Positions 36,407-46,400 of a DNA stretch of 64,000 nt are shown here, one piece after another. Source of the stretch: Dryocola sp. LX212 (GTDB taxonomy: Bacteria; Pseudomonadota; Gammaproteobacteria; Enterobacterales; Enterobacteriaceae); assembly GCA_041504365.1 (NCBI GenBank), contig CP167917.1, forward strand, positions 2,170,001-2,234,000, written 5' to 3'. The position numbers were made by a program, and so were the translations under genes. The notes beneath the pieces were generated by a model. That model did no database searches. It was not told the origin of the DNA and worked only from the letters and a program-made list of their open reading frames with translations. Within the stretch, counting starts at the first letter, position 1; every line of letters starts with the position of its first letter.

Positions 36407-37735
36407 ATGCAACGTCGAGATTTATTGAAGGCGATGGCTGCCTTTGGGGTATACGCCATGGTGCCTGCGTTCGCCCGCGGGGCAAACGGCGCGAAAAAAT
36501 ACGAGGGCGTTACGCTGAATGTCTCGACGTTTAGCACCGCTTATCCAACCCTGCTGCGCCAGTGGCTGCCGGAGTTTGAAGCGCTGACCGGCGCAAAGGT
36601 CAACTTCGACACGCCGTCCTTCCCGGTGTACAACCAGCGGGCGGACCTGGAGTTGTCCACCAGGGGCTCGGCCTATGACGTGGTGAACGTCACCTTTATC
36701 TACACCAGCCGCTGGATTAACTCCGGCTGGCTGACGCCGCTCGACGAGTTTATCGCCAACCCGAACCTGACCAGCGCCGAATGGGACGTGCATGACTTCC
36801 TGCAGGGCGGGCTGGTGCCGGAAACGGGGCGCGACGGCAAGCTATATGGCATTCCGTGGGTGGTAGAGGGGATGCTGGCAGGCTCTTCGCGCTTTGATCT
36901 GGTAACTGAGGCGGGCTTTAAATTCCCCGACACCACTGACGATCTGCTTAAGGTTTTACAGGCGGTCAACAAGAAGCAGCGCGTAGCGGGCTACGTGACG
37001 GATAACCACTACGGCTGGACGTTTATTCCCTATCTGCAGGCCTTCGGCGGCAACGTATTCCGCAATCCGCCGGACGATTTGTTCCCAACGCTGGATACGC
37101 CGGAAGCCGTTGCCGCCGCGGATTATTTTGCCCGTCTGATCCGGGAGTTCGGCCCGAACGGCGGCCTGACCTATACCGCCGACCAGTCCACCCAGGCACT
37201 GAAACTTGGCCGGGTTAACTTCTCCGACTCGAGCCAGGCCTATCTGGCCCAGCTTGGCGATCCGGCGACCTCGCGCACCCTGAAAACGGTGAACTTCGGC
37301 CAGATGGTGCAGGGACCAGCGGGGCGCTTCCCGGGCATGGCGGTTCATGCGCTGGGCATTCCGGCAGGTTCGAAGAACAAAGAGGCCGCGTGGGCGTTTA
37401 TCCAGTGGGCGCTTTCGAAGCAGAACACCCAGCGTGCGGTGGCGGCGGGCTATGGTTCGCCTACAAGGCGCAGCGATATCGATTCGCAGGCGTTCCGCAG
37501 CAGGCAGGTCATCAACGGCGTCGACCTGGCTCAACTCTCCCTGAGCGCGGTGGATCGCGCGGCCCAGGGCGGCTACATGAAATACCGTACGGTGGACGTA
37601 TTCCCGCAGGTCGACCAGCAGCTCAACAAGGCCATCGCCCTGATTGTCTCCGGCCAGCTTTCTGCAAAACAGGCGATGCAGCAGGCGCAGACCGCGTCGA
37701 TTGCCGATCTTAAACGCTCCGGCGCGAAGATCTGA
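36407..37735 (+). CDS. CUT1-type ABC transporter substrate-binding protein, Tat-exported
   Basis: About 442 residues. The N-terminus MQRRDLLKAMAAFGVYAMVP carries a twin-arginine motif followed by a hydrophobic stretch and AFARG, a Tat signal. The mature part has the extracellular solute-binding family 1 pattern (YPTLLRQWLPEFEALTGAKV, GKLYGIPWVVEGMLAG, YAADQST-like region). Three in-frame ATGs (36401, 36404, 36407) are possible; GGA spacing of 8 bases favours 36407. It follows the dioxygenase gene by 27 bases. Confidence 0.86.
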   Translation: MQRRDLLKAMAAFGVYAMVPAFARGANGAKKYEGVTLNVSTFSTAYPTLLRQWLPEFEALTGAKVNFDTPSFPVYNQRADLELSTRGSAYDVVNVTFIYTSRWINSGWLTPLDEFIANPNLTSAEWDVHDFLQGGLVPETGRDGKLYGIPWVVEGMLAGSSRFDLVTEAGFKFPDTTDDLLKVLQAVNKKQRVAGYVTDNHYGWTFIPYLQAFGGNVFRNPPDDLFPTLDTPEAVAAADYFARLIREFGPNGGLTYTADQSTQALKLGRVNFSDSSQAYLAQLGDPATSRTLKTVNFGQMVQGPAGRFPGMAVHALGIPAGSKNKEAAWAFIQWALSKQNTQRAVAAGYGSPTRRSDIDSQAFRSRQVINGVDLAQLSLSAVDRAAQGGYMKYRTVDVFPQVDQQLNKAIALIVSGQLSAKQAMQQAQTASIADLKRSGAKI

Positions 37736-37744
37736 GGAGCGACC

Positions 37745-38650
37745 ATGCACGCGAAATCCAACTGGCAGCGCCAGCAAAAAATGGCGTATCTTGCGGGGCT
37801 GGTGCCGTCCATCGTCGTGCTGGCGATAATCACGCTGCTGCCCGCCGTGGCGCTGATTGTCACCAGCCTGACGCCGCTAAGCCTGACGAACCCGCAGGAA
37901 ACGTTTACTTTCAGCGATCCGCTCATTAACTATCGCCAGCTGCTGGATAACCCAAGATTCCTGAACTCGGTGGTCACGCAGTTAAAGCTCTCGCTGGTTA
38001 GCGTGTTGTTTCAGGTGATCATCGGGCTCGGGCTGGCCTTATTGCTCAACGGCGCATCTAAATGGCTACATACCGCCCGGACGCTATTTCTGATCCCGAT
38101 GGTACTGCCGCCGATTATCGTGGCGCTGATCTGGAAAATCATCTACACGCCGGACATCAGCCCGCTGCACCAGGTGCTGGACATGTGGGGGATCACGCTG
38201 CCGTCGCTGATCGCTAACCCGGCGACGGCGCTGTGGGCGATTGCCGTAGCGGATATCTGGCAGTGGTTTCCCTTTACCATGCTGATGGTGCTGGCGGCGT
38301 TACAGATGATCCCCAAAGATCCGCTGGAGGCGGCGAGCCTTGACGGTGCCAGCCCCGGCAATATCTTTCGTTATATCGTGCTGCCGTATATCAAGCCGGT
38401 ACTGGTTGTTTGCGCGCTGTTCCGCCTTATCGACAGCTTCAAAGCCTTTCCGCTGATCTACGTGTTAACCGACGGCGGGCCGGGCTCGGTAAGCGAAGTC
38501 ACTAACTACTACGGCTTTATTCAGGCCTTTAACTTCTCGTACTGGGGATACGGCAGCGCTATCGCCGTGGTGATCCTCGTCGGGGTCTTTGTGTTGAGCT
38601 ATATCGTGGGTAAAGCGGGGTGGAGCGATGAGCGAAAAGCTGACGCTTGA
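37745..38650 (+). CDS. ABC transporter permease, MalF/UgpA type
   Basis: 301 residues, six predicted membrane helices. The inner-membrane EAA loop is visible as DPLEAASLDGASPGNIFRYIVLP, the site that contacts the ATPase. It resembles the first permease of sugar (CUT1) importers. It begins nine bases after the binding-protein stop, with GAGGAGCGACC before the ATG, and overlaps the next permease by 23 bases. Confidence 0.9.
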   Translation: MHAKSNWQRQQKMAYLAGLVPSIVVLAIITLLPAVALIVTSLTPLSLTNPQETFTFSDPLINYRQLLDNPRFLNSVVTQLKLSLVSVLFQVIIGLGLALLLNGASKWLHTARTLFLIPMVLPPIIVALIWKIIYTPDISPLHQVLDMWGITLPSLIANPATALWAIAVADIWQWFPFTMLMVLAALQMIPKDPLEAASLDGASPGNIFRYIVLPYIKPVLVVCALFRLIDSFKAFPLIYVLTDGGPGSVSEVTNYYGFIQAFNFSYWGYGSAIAVVILVGVFVLSYIVGKAGWSDERKADA

Positions 38651-39491
38651 AACTATTCATACCTTAACGGCACGCAGAGGCAGGCCGTTCCGGCTGCCGG
38701 GCGGGCGGGCCTTTGCAGCCTGGTTGATTCTGTTTGCAATGCTTGCGCCGTTCATGTGGATGGTGATCATGGCGTTTCGCCCGGCCATGGAGGCCTTTGA
38801 TTTAACGCTGTGGTTCACGCCAACGCTGGACGCATTCCGCTCGCTGTGGCAGGGCAATTTCCTGCATTCGTTTGGCAACAGCCTGCTGGTCAGCACGCTC
38901 TCTACCGGCCTGTCGTTGATTATCGGCGTTCCGGCGGCGTGGGTATTAACGCGCTGGCAGTTTCCGGGGCGCAGGCACGTGGCGCTGTGGATCCTCGTGA
39001 CCCGCATGGCTCCGCCGATTGCCTTCACCATTCCGTTTTATCTGGCCTGGCGCTGGCTCGGGTTGCAGGACACGGTGATCGGCCTTGCGATAGTGTATCT
39101 GACGTTTAACCTGGCGATCGTCATCTGGCTGATGCAGACCTTTTTTGCCGCCGTGCCGCCCGCGCTTGAGGAGGCGGCCTGGCTCGACGGCTGTTCCATC
39201 TGGCGGACCTTCTGGACGATAACGCTGCCGCTGGTGGCTCCGGGGCTGGCCGCAACCGCCATCCTCTGCTTTATCTTTTCGTGGAACGACTTCTTTTATG
39301 CCCTGATCCTGACGCGCACCCAGGCCGTCACGGCGCCAGTGGCGATCGTTAACTTTCTCCAGTACGAAGGGTGGGAGTGGAGCAAGATAGCGGCCAGCGG
39401 CACGCTGGTGATGCTGCCGGTGGTGGCGTTTACGCTGCTGGTGCGGCGCTATCTGGTCCACGGCCTGACCGCTGGCGGCCTGAAGGACTGA
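38628..39491 (+). CDS. ABC transporter permease, MalG/UgpE type
   Basis: 287 residues with six membrane helices. EAA loop PPALEEAAWLDGCSIWRTFW near residue 180. The C-terminal SWNDFFYALIL and LTAGGLKD ends are standard for CUT1 second permeases. It overlaps the first permease gene, suggesting coupled translation. Confidence 0.9.
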   Translation: MSEKLTLETIHTLTARRGRPFRLPGGRAFAAWLILFAMLAPFMWMVIMAFRPAMEAFDLTLWFTPTLDAFRSLWQGNFLHSFGNSLLVSTLSTGLSLIIGVPAAWVLTRWQFPGRRHVALWILVTRMAPPIAFTIPFYLAWRWLGLQDTVIGLAIVYLTFNLAIVIWLMQTFFAAVPPALEEAAWLDGCSIWRTFWTITLPLVAPGLAATAILCFIFSWNDFFYALILTRTQAVTAPVAIVNFLQYEGWEWSKIAASGTLVMLPVVAFTLLVRRYLVHGLTAGGLKD

Positions 39492-39494
39492 TTT

Positions 39495-40553
39495 ATGGCG
39501 ACTATTACCTTAAGCAACATCCACAAGCGTTATGAAGATAACGTGATTATTAAAGGGCTGGATCTAACCATCCGCGAAGGAGAATTCGTGGCGCTGGTCG
39601 GGCCCTCCGGCTGCGGGAAATCGACCCTGCTGCGCATGATTGCCGGGCTGGAAAGCATCACCGACGGGGAAATAGCGCTCGATGGCGAAGTCATCAATGA
39701 CCTCTCTCCGCAGGCGCGCAATATCGCGATGGTGTTCCAGAACTACGCGCTGTATCCGCATATGACGGTGGAGGACAACCTGGGCTTCTCGCTGAAAATG
39801 CAGAGCGTGAAGAAAGCTGAAATAGACGAGCGGGTAGCGAAAGTTGCCGCCACGCTCGGGCTGAGCAACCTGCTGAAACGCAAGCCGGGCCAGCTCTCCG
39901 GTGGGCAAAGGCAGCGCGTGGCGATGGGAAGGGCCATTCTGCGCAGCCCGCGCGTCTTTTTATTCGACGAGCCACTCTCCAACCTGGATGCAAAACTGCG
40001 CGTTGAGATGCGTACCGAAATCAAAGCGCTGCACCAGCGGCTGAACGCCACCATGGTCTACGTCACCCACGACCAGGTGGAGGCGATGACCATGGCGGAC
40101 AGAATAGTGGTGCTTAAAGACGGGGTTATCGAGCAGGTTGGTACGCCTCTGGAGCTGTACGATCGCCCGCGCAATGCCTTTGTCGCCGGGTTTATCGGCT
40201 CGCCATCCATGAACCTGCTGAGCGGGACGGTCGACCGTGACTCGTTTATTACCGACGATGGCCTGCGCCTGCCGCTGAACAATGTCCCGGCGGCGAACCA
40301 TGGCAAACGCGTGCTCTACGGCGTGCGCCCGGAGCACTTCACCCAGGTTAATCAGGGCGGGGTAGTCGCGGAGGTCAACGTGGTGGAGCCGACGGGAGCG
40401 GAAACGCAAATCGCCCTTAATATCGGTAAACAAAAGGCTATCGCCGTGTTTCGCGAAAGGGTACAGACGACGCCGGGCAGCGCCATGCAATTACAGCCGG
40501 ACGTGTCACAGATGCATCTGTTTGATGAGCAGAGCGGATTGCGGATTAACTAA
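39495..40553 (+). CDS. ABC transporter ATP-binding protein, UgpC/MalK type
   Basis: 352 residues. Walker [10 protein letters not shown], signature [14 protein letters not shown], Walker [14 protein letters not shown] and switch His in [11 protein letters not shown]. The C-terminal TOBE domain (about residues 240-352) marks the MalK/UgpC group that energises sugar importers. Last gene of the operon, followed by a strong terminator. Confidence 0.93.
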   Translation: MATITLSNIHKRYEDNVIIKGLDLTIREGEFVALVGPSGCGKSTLLRMIAGLESITDGEIALDGEVINDLSPQARNIAMVFQNYALYPHMTVEDNLGFSLKMQSVKKAEIDERVAKVAATLGLSNLLKRKPGQLSGGQRQRVAMGRAILRSPRVFLFDEPLSNLDAKLRVEMRTEIKALHQRLNATMVYVTHDQVEAMTMADRIVVLKDGVIEQVGTPLELYDRPRNAFVAGFIGSPSMNLLSGTVDRDSFITDDGLRLPLNNVPAANHGKRVLYGVRPEHFTQVNQGGVVAEVNVVEPTGAETQIALNIGKQKAIAVFRERVQTTPGSAMQLQPDVSQMHLFDEQSGLRIN

Positions 40554-40591
40554 ACGGAGAATGACGCTGATGGGCGTCATTCTCCGTTTTT
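40554..40591. terminator. Bidirectional rho-independent terminator
   Basis: Perfect 14-bp stem (ACGGAGAATGACGC/GCGTCATTCTCCGT), loop TGATGG, then TTTT on the plus strand. It lies between the convergent ABC operon and gapC. Confidence 0.93.
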
Positions 40592-41593
40592 CTACTCTTT
40601 TGCTACCGCATCCAGCACGCGAACCAGCTGCGTAACAAACCCATATTCATTGTCATACCAGGCAACGGTCTTCACCAGCTGCAGGTCACCGACCTCGGTA
40701 ACTTCGGTTTGCGTGGCGTCGAATACCGAGCCGAAATGGGTGCCAACGATATCAGACGAGACGATCTCTTCATCCGTATAGCCGAACGATTCATTGCCTT
40801 CGGTGGCCTTTTTCAGCGCGGCGTTGATTTCATCGACCGTGACTTTTTTCTCTAAAATCGATACCAGTTCGGTGACCGAACCGGTCAGCGTCGGCACGCG
40901 CTGGGCATGGCCTTTAAGCTTGCCCTGAAGTTCCGGAATAACCAGCCCGATGGCCTTTGCTGCCCCGGTAGTGTGGGGAATGATGTTCTGCGCGGCGGCG
41001 CGCGAAGCGCGTAAATCCTTCCCACGCGGGCCATCAACCAGCGACTGCGTCCCGGTATAAGCGTGAATAGTGGTCATGGTGCCGAGCTTAATACCAAAGT
41101 TGTCGTGCAGGGCTTTCGCCATAGGGGCCAGACAGTTGGTGGTACAGGAGGCAACAGAGAGGATTTTATCTTCCGGCGTAATAGTGTTGCAGTTGACGTT
41201 AAAGACGATGGTTTTCATGTCGCCAGCCGGAGCGGAGATCAGTACTTTTTTAGCTCCCGCATCCAGGTGCGCGCTGGCCTTCTCTTCGGAAGTGTAGAAC
41301 CCGGTGCATTCAATGACAATCTCCACGCCATCATTGCCCCAGGGGATATTCTTCGCGTCTTTCTCGGCGTAAACCTTAATTGTCTTGCCGTTGACCACCA
41401 GCGCGTCGTCGGTATGTTCCACGGTGCCGTCAAAGTTGCGGTAGCTGGAGTCGTGCTTCAGCAGGTAGGCCAGCACTTTCGGGGAGGTGAGGTCGTTAAT
41501 AGCAACGATTTCCACGTCGCTTTTCGTTTCCAGAACACGGCGCAGCACCAGGCGTCCAATGCGGCCAAAGCCATTAATACCAATTTTTTTCAT
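40592..41593 (-). CDS. gapC: Type I glyceraldehyde-3-phosphate dehydrogenase (GapC type)
   Basis: 333 residues. N-terminal NAD fold [17 protein letters not shown]. Catalytic Cys in [13 protein letters not shown]. His in [10 protein letters not shown]. It oxidises glyceraldehyde 3-phosphate with phosphate and NAD+. The position next to cybB is that of gapC in E. coli, where K-12 has only a pseudogene; here it is intact. The ATG at 41593 follows GAGGA by 8 bases. A distinct gapA is expected elsewhere. Confidence 0.88.
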   Translation of the reverse strand: MKKIGINGFGRIGRLVLRRVLETKSDVEIVAINDLTSPKVLAYLLKHDSSYRNFDGTVEHTDDALVVNGKTIKVYAEKDAKNIPWGNDGVEIVIECTGFYTSEEKASAHLDAGAKKVLISAPAGDMKTIVFNVNCNTITPEDKILSVASCTTNCLAPMAKALHDNFGIKLGTMTTIHAYTGTQSLVDGPRGKDLRASRAAAQNIIPHTTGAAKAIGLVIPELQGKLKGHAQRVPTLTGSVTELVSILEKKVTVDEINAALKKATEGNESFGYTDEEIVSSDIVGTHFGSVFDATQTEVTEVGDLQLVKTVAWYDNEYGFVTQLVRVLDAVAKE

Positions 41594-41784
41594 GACGGGA
41601 TCCTCATTATTTACAGTTGGAAGTAGCAAAAACCGTAATCACCACTAGTGATAGCTCATAATGAGAGGGGCCGCAAACCGGGCCGACGGGCGTGATTTGC
41701 TGGCTAATTTCGTCAGATGTTAATGATTTTTTAAGATGTAGCCGCTATCGTGGTGCCATTAGCGATTTGGGTCAGGACTTTTAA

Positions 41785-42315
41785 ATGCGCAGCAAATACA
41801 CCTCGTTACAGATAACCCTCCACTGGCTGGTTTTTCTTTTAATCGTCACGGCCTACTGCGCCATGGAGCTGAAAGGCTTTTTCCCGCGCAGCTACCGTCC
41901 GGTGATTAACGCCACCCACGTAACCTGTGGGCTAAGCGTGCTGGTGCTAATGGTTTTGCGCCTGCTGGTCAGACTCAAATACCGCGCGCCGGCCATCACG
42001 CCAAAACCCCATCCTGCCATTATCGGCGTTTCCCATCTGGTGCACACCATCATCTATCTGATGTTTATCGTGCTGCCGGTTATGGGCTTCCTCACCGTCT
42101 ACTACAAAGGCAGCGACTGGTCGGTTCTGGGTATTCCCATGCCGCACGCGCCGGAACTGGATGAAGATCGCCAGTTCACCATGAAGGAAATCCATGAGCT
42201 GATTGCCAATACGGGCTATTTCGTGATTGCTATCCATGCCTTCGCGGCGCTGTTCCATCATTACATCTGGAAGGACAACACGCTGGTGCGCATGCTGCCG
42301 GGTAAGCGGGAGTAA
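41785..42315 (+). CDS. cybB: Cytochrome b561
   Basis: 176 residues, four membrane helices with conserved haem His positions (LHWLVFLLIVTAYCAMELKG; HVTCGLSVLVLMVLRLLVR; HLVHTIIYLMFIVLPVMGF; IHAFAALFHHYIWKDNTLVRMLPGKR). Di-haem inner-membrane protein that moves electrons from ubiquinol. Order gapC-cybB as in E. coli. Confidence 0.94.
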   Translation: MRSKYTSLQITLHWLVFLLIVTAYCAMELKGFFPRSYRPVINATHVTCGLSVLVLMVLRLLVRLKYRAPAITPKPHPAIIGVSHLVHTIIYLMFIVLPVMGFLTVYYKGSDWSVLGIPMPHAPELDEDRQFTMKEIHELIANTGYFVIAIHAFAALFHHYIWKDNTLVRMLPGKRE

Positions 42316-42924
42316 TTTTTTAGGCCAAACCACGCAGGTTTTCCGTAAGGGGGAGGAAACAAGGTAGTTGCAGAACACGCCGACTACCGGGCGATAAGGC
42401 TTTACAGGGGTTACCCCACTCCGGGCAGAGAATGATCTCTCTGTTATGCTAAGTCAGATCGCCTGGAAATAATGTGAAGGGGGAAGTTCGTTCTTTTTTA
42501 TATATATTAACCCGCCTGTAAATTCAGAAAAACGCGTGAAGATTATTAAGTTTGTTCGCAATCAATTTTATTTTATTCGAATGCGCGAGACATAATTACG
42601 GCTTAGCCTAATTATATTGGTAGATTGTAGCAGTGCTTAACTTTTGTTATTGCCTGCTGGAGTCATCACTTCCGTTTTATTTGCTTTACGCCGCAGCAAA
42701 GTTGACGTTAGAATCAACATGTATATTTTCCGTGGTGACACTGTACTCGTCAAAGAAATTAATTTATTCAGCGGATGAATATTTTTTGCCTGAATCATTT
42801 TAGAAAGAAATATCTCGCGAGCGAAATTATTAATTTACATCGTCTGACGAGCGGTTCCCAAATAAAAAAGTTGAGCCGTTCCTAAAGCTCCTGATATCTG
42901 TGAGTTCAGCAATGTGGAGGAATT
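42316..42924. other. AT-rich gene-free stretch before the type VI island
   Basis: 609 bases with no supportable gene. Base composition becomes AT-rich from about 42480, unlike the flanking core genes, fitting silencing by H-NS at the edge of acquired DNA. A small hairpin CAGAGA/TCTCTG is at 42426-42443. The vgrG promoter should be here. GTGGAGGAATT directly precedes vgrG. Confidence 0.5.
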
Positions 42925-45426
42925 ATGAGTGCAAATCCTGTTGTAAGATTCAGCCACAGCCACCACCTGCTGGCGGTAAAAGGGTGCGGCTCGGATCTGG
43001 ACGTGCTGGCGTTTGAAGGCGATGAGGCCATGAGCGCGCCGTTCAGCTACCGGATTGAATTCACCAGCGCTGACCATGCCATCAGTAAAGAAATGATGCT
43101 GATGAAAGCAGCCTCCCTGACGCTGCAGGCCCCGGTGGACCAGGGCTACGGCATCAAAATGCAGCAGGCCGTGCGTACCCTTCAGGGGGTGGTGAGCGGC
43201 TTTGAACGCCTCAGCACCTCAAAGGATGAAACCCACTACGCCCTGACGCTGCAGCCGCGCCTGGCGCTGCTTGACCGTTCGCACCAGAACGCCATTTATC
43301 AGGATATGTCGGTCCCGCAGATTGTGGAAAAAATCCTGCGCGAGCGCCACAGCATGCGCGGTCAGGATTTTCTGTTCTCGCTCTCAAAAGAGTACCCGCG
43401 CCGTGAGCAGGTGATGCAGTACGGCGAGGATGACCTGCACTTTATTACCCGCCTGCTGGGTGAGGTCGGCATCTGGTTCCGCTTTACCACCGACACGCGC
43501 CTGAACATCGACGTGGTGGAGTTTTACGACGGTCAGCAGGGGTATGAAAAAGGCCTGACGCTGCCATCGGTGCCGCCGTCGGGCCAGCATTCGGACGGTG
43601 TGGACTCGGTGTGGGGGATGGAGAGCCATCATAACGTGGTGCAGAAGCAGGTCAGCACCCGGGATTACAACTACCGGCAGGCCACCGAAGATATGAATAC
43701 GCAGGTGGATGTGACGCGCGGAGACGCCACCACCTGTGGGGAGGCCTATCACTACGGCGATAATTATCTGACACCGGGAAGTGCGTATGACCGCCATCCG
43801 GCCCCGGAGTCCGGGGCGTTTTACGCCCGCATTCGCCATGAGCGCTACCTGAACGGCCAGACGCAGACCCGTGCCATCACCAGCTGCCCGACGCTCTTTC
43901 CGGGGCAGGTGCTGAAAGTCACCGGCGGGTACGAAGTGGCCGACGTATTTGCCCGTGGTGTGGTCATTACGGCGATGCACAGCCATGCGCGGCGGGATGA
44001 GGACTTTGGCGTTCACTTCGACGGTATCCCGAACAACCCTGATTTTAGTTTCCGCCCGCAGCCTGGCTCACGCCCGGTGATGGCCGGCACCTTACCGGCC
44101 CGCGTGACCAGTACCACCGAGAACGACACCTACGGCCACATCGATAAAGACGGTCGCTATCGCGTCAGCATGCTGTTTGACCGTGATAACTGGGAAACCG
44201 GGTTCGAGAGCCTGTGGGTGCGTCAGTCCCGCCCGTATGCAGGGGATACCTACGGCCTGCACCTGCCGCTGCTGGCGGGCACCGAAGTGGCGATTGGCTT
44301 TGAGGACGGTAACCCGGACAGGCCGTACATCGCAGGCGTGCTGCACGACTCGGCGCACGGCGACCACGTCACCATCCGCAACTACAAGCGTAACGTCCTG
44401 CGGACGCCTGCGAACAACAAAATCCGCCTCGATGACAGCCGCGGCCAGGAGCATATCAAGGTCTCCACGGAGTACGGCGGCAAGAGTCAGCTGAACCTGG
44501 GCCATCTCGTCGACAGTGAAAAACAGAAGCGCGGTGAGGGCTTTGAGCTCAGAACCGACGGCTGGGGCGCGATACGGGCACAGAAGGGGCTGTTCATCAG
44601 CGCTGATGGCCAGACGAAAGCGCAGGGCCAGGTGCTGGAGATGCAGCCAGCGCTCGCACGGCTTTCAGCAGCATTAGTGGAAATGGAAACGCTTGCCGCC
44701 AGCGCACTGCAGGCCCAGGCGCTGGCTGCAGATGTGAGTCGCCAGCAAAAACGCCTGAAGGAAAAAATAGAACGGCTGCATGAAGAGGTGATCCTGGCGA
44801 GCGCACCGAAAGGCATGGCGCTGGTGAGCGGTGAAGATATGCAGCTGTCAGCCAGCGAAAATCTGACGCTGACGGCGGGCAGGCAGCTGGATATTGGTGT
44901 CCGGAAGGACTTCACCCTTGCGGCAGGAAAGCAGCTCAGCCTGTACAGTCGTGAAGGGGCAAAACTGTTCAGCTCGCACAGCGACATTGATATTCAGGCG
45001 CAGGGCGGAAATATCACCACCTGGTCGACGCAGGACACGCATATTTCGAGTGGCAGGAAGCTGGTCGTCACGGCCCAGGATGAGCTGACGCTGGTCTGCG
45101 GCGGGGGATATATCAAAATCAAAGGCGGGAACGTTGAGATTGGCGGGCCGGGCAAACTGCTGATTAAGAATACGGGTATTAAAAAGGCCGGCTCCGGCAG
45201 TATGCAGGGGGTGATGAAATCGTTTGAGCCGGAGAGCTTTGATGAGAAATTTAAACTGACCCATAGCCTGACACAAGAACCATTAGCTAACCAGCGATAC
45301 CGTATTAGGTTACCTGGTGGAAAAGTGGTTGAAGGCGTTACGTCTGAAACTGGAGAAACGTCGCTAACCCAATCGCAGGCGACTGATGACATGGAAATCA
45401 CCTGGCTGGAGAGAGTAATTAAATGA
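42925..45426 (+). CDS. vgrG: VgrG spike protein with transthyretin-like C-terminal extension
   Basis: 833 residues. Residues 1 to about 380 are the gp27-like base (MSVPQIVEKILRERH, EDDLHFITRLLGEVGIWFRF). A gp5-like OB domain lies near 400-470 (DKDGRYRVSMLFDRD, WVRQSRPYAG). A coiled region at about 570-620 is followed by DUF2345 beta-helix (about 625-750). The last 65 residues (FKLTHSLTQEPLANQRYRIR ... MEITWLERVIK) form a transthyretin-like domain. In enteroaggregative E. coli the equivalent VgrG1 tail binds lipase Tle1. Here it should carry the Tle3-type lipase encoded downstream. The stop overlaps the first tli3 start. Confidence 0.93.
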   Translation: MSANPVVRFSHSHHLLAVKGCGSDLDVLAFEGDEAMSAPFSYRIEFTSADHAISKEMMLMKAASLTLQAPVDQGYGIKMQQAVRTLQGVVSGFERLSTSKDETHYALTLQPRLALLDRSHQNAIYQDMSVPQIVEKILRERHSMRGQDFLFSLSKEYPRREQVMQYGEDDLHFITRLLGEVGIWFRFTTDTRLNIDVVEFYDGQQGYEKGLTLPSVPPSGQHSDGVDSVWGMESHHNVVQKQVSTRDYNYRQATEDMNTQVDVTRGDATTCGEAYHYGDNYLTPGSAYDRHPAPESGAFYARIRHERYLNGQTQTRAITSCPTLFPGQVLKVTGGYEVADVFARGVVITAMHSHARRDEDFGVHFDGIPNNPDFSFRPQPGSRPVMAGTLPARVTSTTENDTYGHIDKDGRYRVSMLFDRDNWETGFESLWVRQSRPYAGDTYGLHLPLLAGTEVAIGFEDGNPDRPYIAGVLHDSAHGDHVTIRNYKRNVLRTPANNKIRLDDSRGQEHIKVSTEYGGKSQLNLGHLVDSEKQKRGEGFELRTDGWGAIRAQKGLFISADGQTKAQGQVLEMQPALARLSAALVEMETLAASALQAQALAADVSRQQKRLKEKIERLHEEVILASAPKGMALVSGEDMQLSASENLTLTAGRQLDIGVRKDFTLAAGKQLSLYSREGAKLFSSHSDIDIQAQGGNITTWSTQDTHISSGRKLVVTAQDELTLVCGGGYIKIKGGNVEIGGPGKLLIKNTGIKKAGSGSMQGVMKSFEPESFDEKFKLTHSLTQEPLANQRYRIRLPGGKVVEGVTSETGETSLTQSQATDDMEITWLERVIK

Positions 45427-46253
45427 AGGATAAAACGTTAATCATTATAGCTGGCTTCTGTGTGTTATTTATTGTTGGATTGATAGTATTATCCAATTTA
45501 CCCACCGTGGGTGGGAGTTTTGGCTACGGAATGCCCCGTCCAGCCAGGGCTGATAATGACGACAGGGTCGTGGTGACAGATGCACCGCCGCAGGTGGTAT
45601 TCAGGATTGACGATCACCGCTTTCTGACGCTGGAGAACTATATTGCCTGTGATAAAAGCGGGCAGATTTATTACCACGATACGAAGATGGGGATTAAAAC
45701 CAGAGTCGATACGGTTAACCGGGATCATCGTAAAGATGACGGAACGTTAATAAAAAACTATCTGGTAGGCGATGAGCAGATCCAGTTAAAAAATGTCGAA
45801 AATGGCATTATGGCCTATAGCGGTATATTGCTGTACGACGCGACTAATGGGGCGCTGGCGTTTCCCTATGTCAATAATACCTGGAGCGGTTGCGATAATA
45901 ATCGGGGCTGTGACTTAGGAGCAATGGTTTCAACGGATGGGGGAAGATCATTTTATGATCGCATTTATGAAAGATCTTCTAATAACCCCAGTGTCCGGAC
46001 AGTATTTACAGTCGGTAATGATGCTTTTTACAGAGGTAATGATTACGGCTATGGGGTGAAGAGAATACCTTTTGCTTATGGTGAGATTACTGGAAAGGGG
46101 AGCCTTACCAGAGACGTCACAGAAAACAGAGACGTAAAATTTGATAAGGAAACCCTGAAAAACAGAAAATACGATATTCGCTTTCATTGTGATAACACGA
46201 TTAAGCCAACAAAAGTTCAGTTTGTGAAATTTAAACGGACGGTGGAAGAATGA
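45423..46253 (+). CDS. tli3: Tli3-type immunity protein, copy 1
   Basis: 276 residues. One N-terminal membrane helix (LIIIAGFCVLFIVGLIVLSNL), then a periplasm-exposed domain with a Cys pair in SGCDNNRGC, so it should shield the periplasm where the lipase acts. It matches Tli3 immunity proteins of Tle3 lipases, whose genes stand just upstream of the toxin. Compared with copies 2 and 3, the first 160 and last 40 residues are nearly identical. Residues about 165-230 differ, including a short insertion (GEITGKGSLTRD). ATGA overlap with vgrG. Confidence 0.78.
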   Translation: MKDKTLIIIAGFCVLFIVGLIVLSNLPTVGGSFGYGMPRPARADNDDRVVVTDAPPQVVFRIDDHRFLTLENYIACDKSGQIYYHDTKMGIKTRVDTVNRDHRKDDGTLIKNYLVGDEQIQLKNVENGIMAYSGILLYDATNGALAFPYVNNTWSGCDNNRGCDLGAMVSTDGGRSFYDRIYERSSNNPSVRTVFTVGNDAFYRGNDYGYGVKRIPFAYGEITGKGSLTRDVTENRDVKFDKETLKNRKYDIRFHCDNTIKPTKVQFVKFKRTVEE

Positions 46254-46306
46254 GCAAAAATAATACGGAGCCAACCCGGGTACTGGAAACCTGCGCTGAT
46301 GACTGA
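46250..46306 (+). pseudogene. Remnant of tle3 5' end (18 codons)
   Basis: MSKNNTEPTRVLETCADD then TGA. Identical in protein to the first 18 residues of the complete lipase at 47209. It overlaps the tli3 copy 1 stop exactly as the real gene overlaps copy 2. The join to vgrG sequence is at about 46303. Confidence 0.92.
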
Positions 46307-46400
46307 AGGCGTTACGTCTGAAACTGGAGAAACATCGCTAACTCAGTCGCAGGCGACTGATGACATGGAAATCACCTGGCTGGAGAGAGTCATTAAATGA
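46305..46400 (+). pseudogene. Remnant of vgrG 3' end (31 codons)
   Basis: Encodes the last 31 residues of VgrG (EGVTSETGETSLTQSQATDD to the end) with a few silent changes, then TGA overlapping the tli3 copy 2 start. Scar of a tandem duplication. Confidence 0.92.

Noticed and set aside
40592-41593. Calling this gene gapA
   Set aside because: The position beside cybB and far from the usual gapA neighbours matches gapC of E. coli; sequence alone cannot exclude gapA, but context favours gapC.
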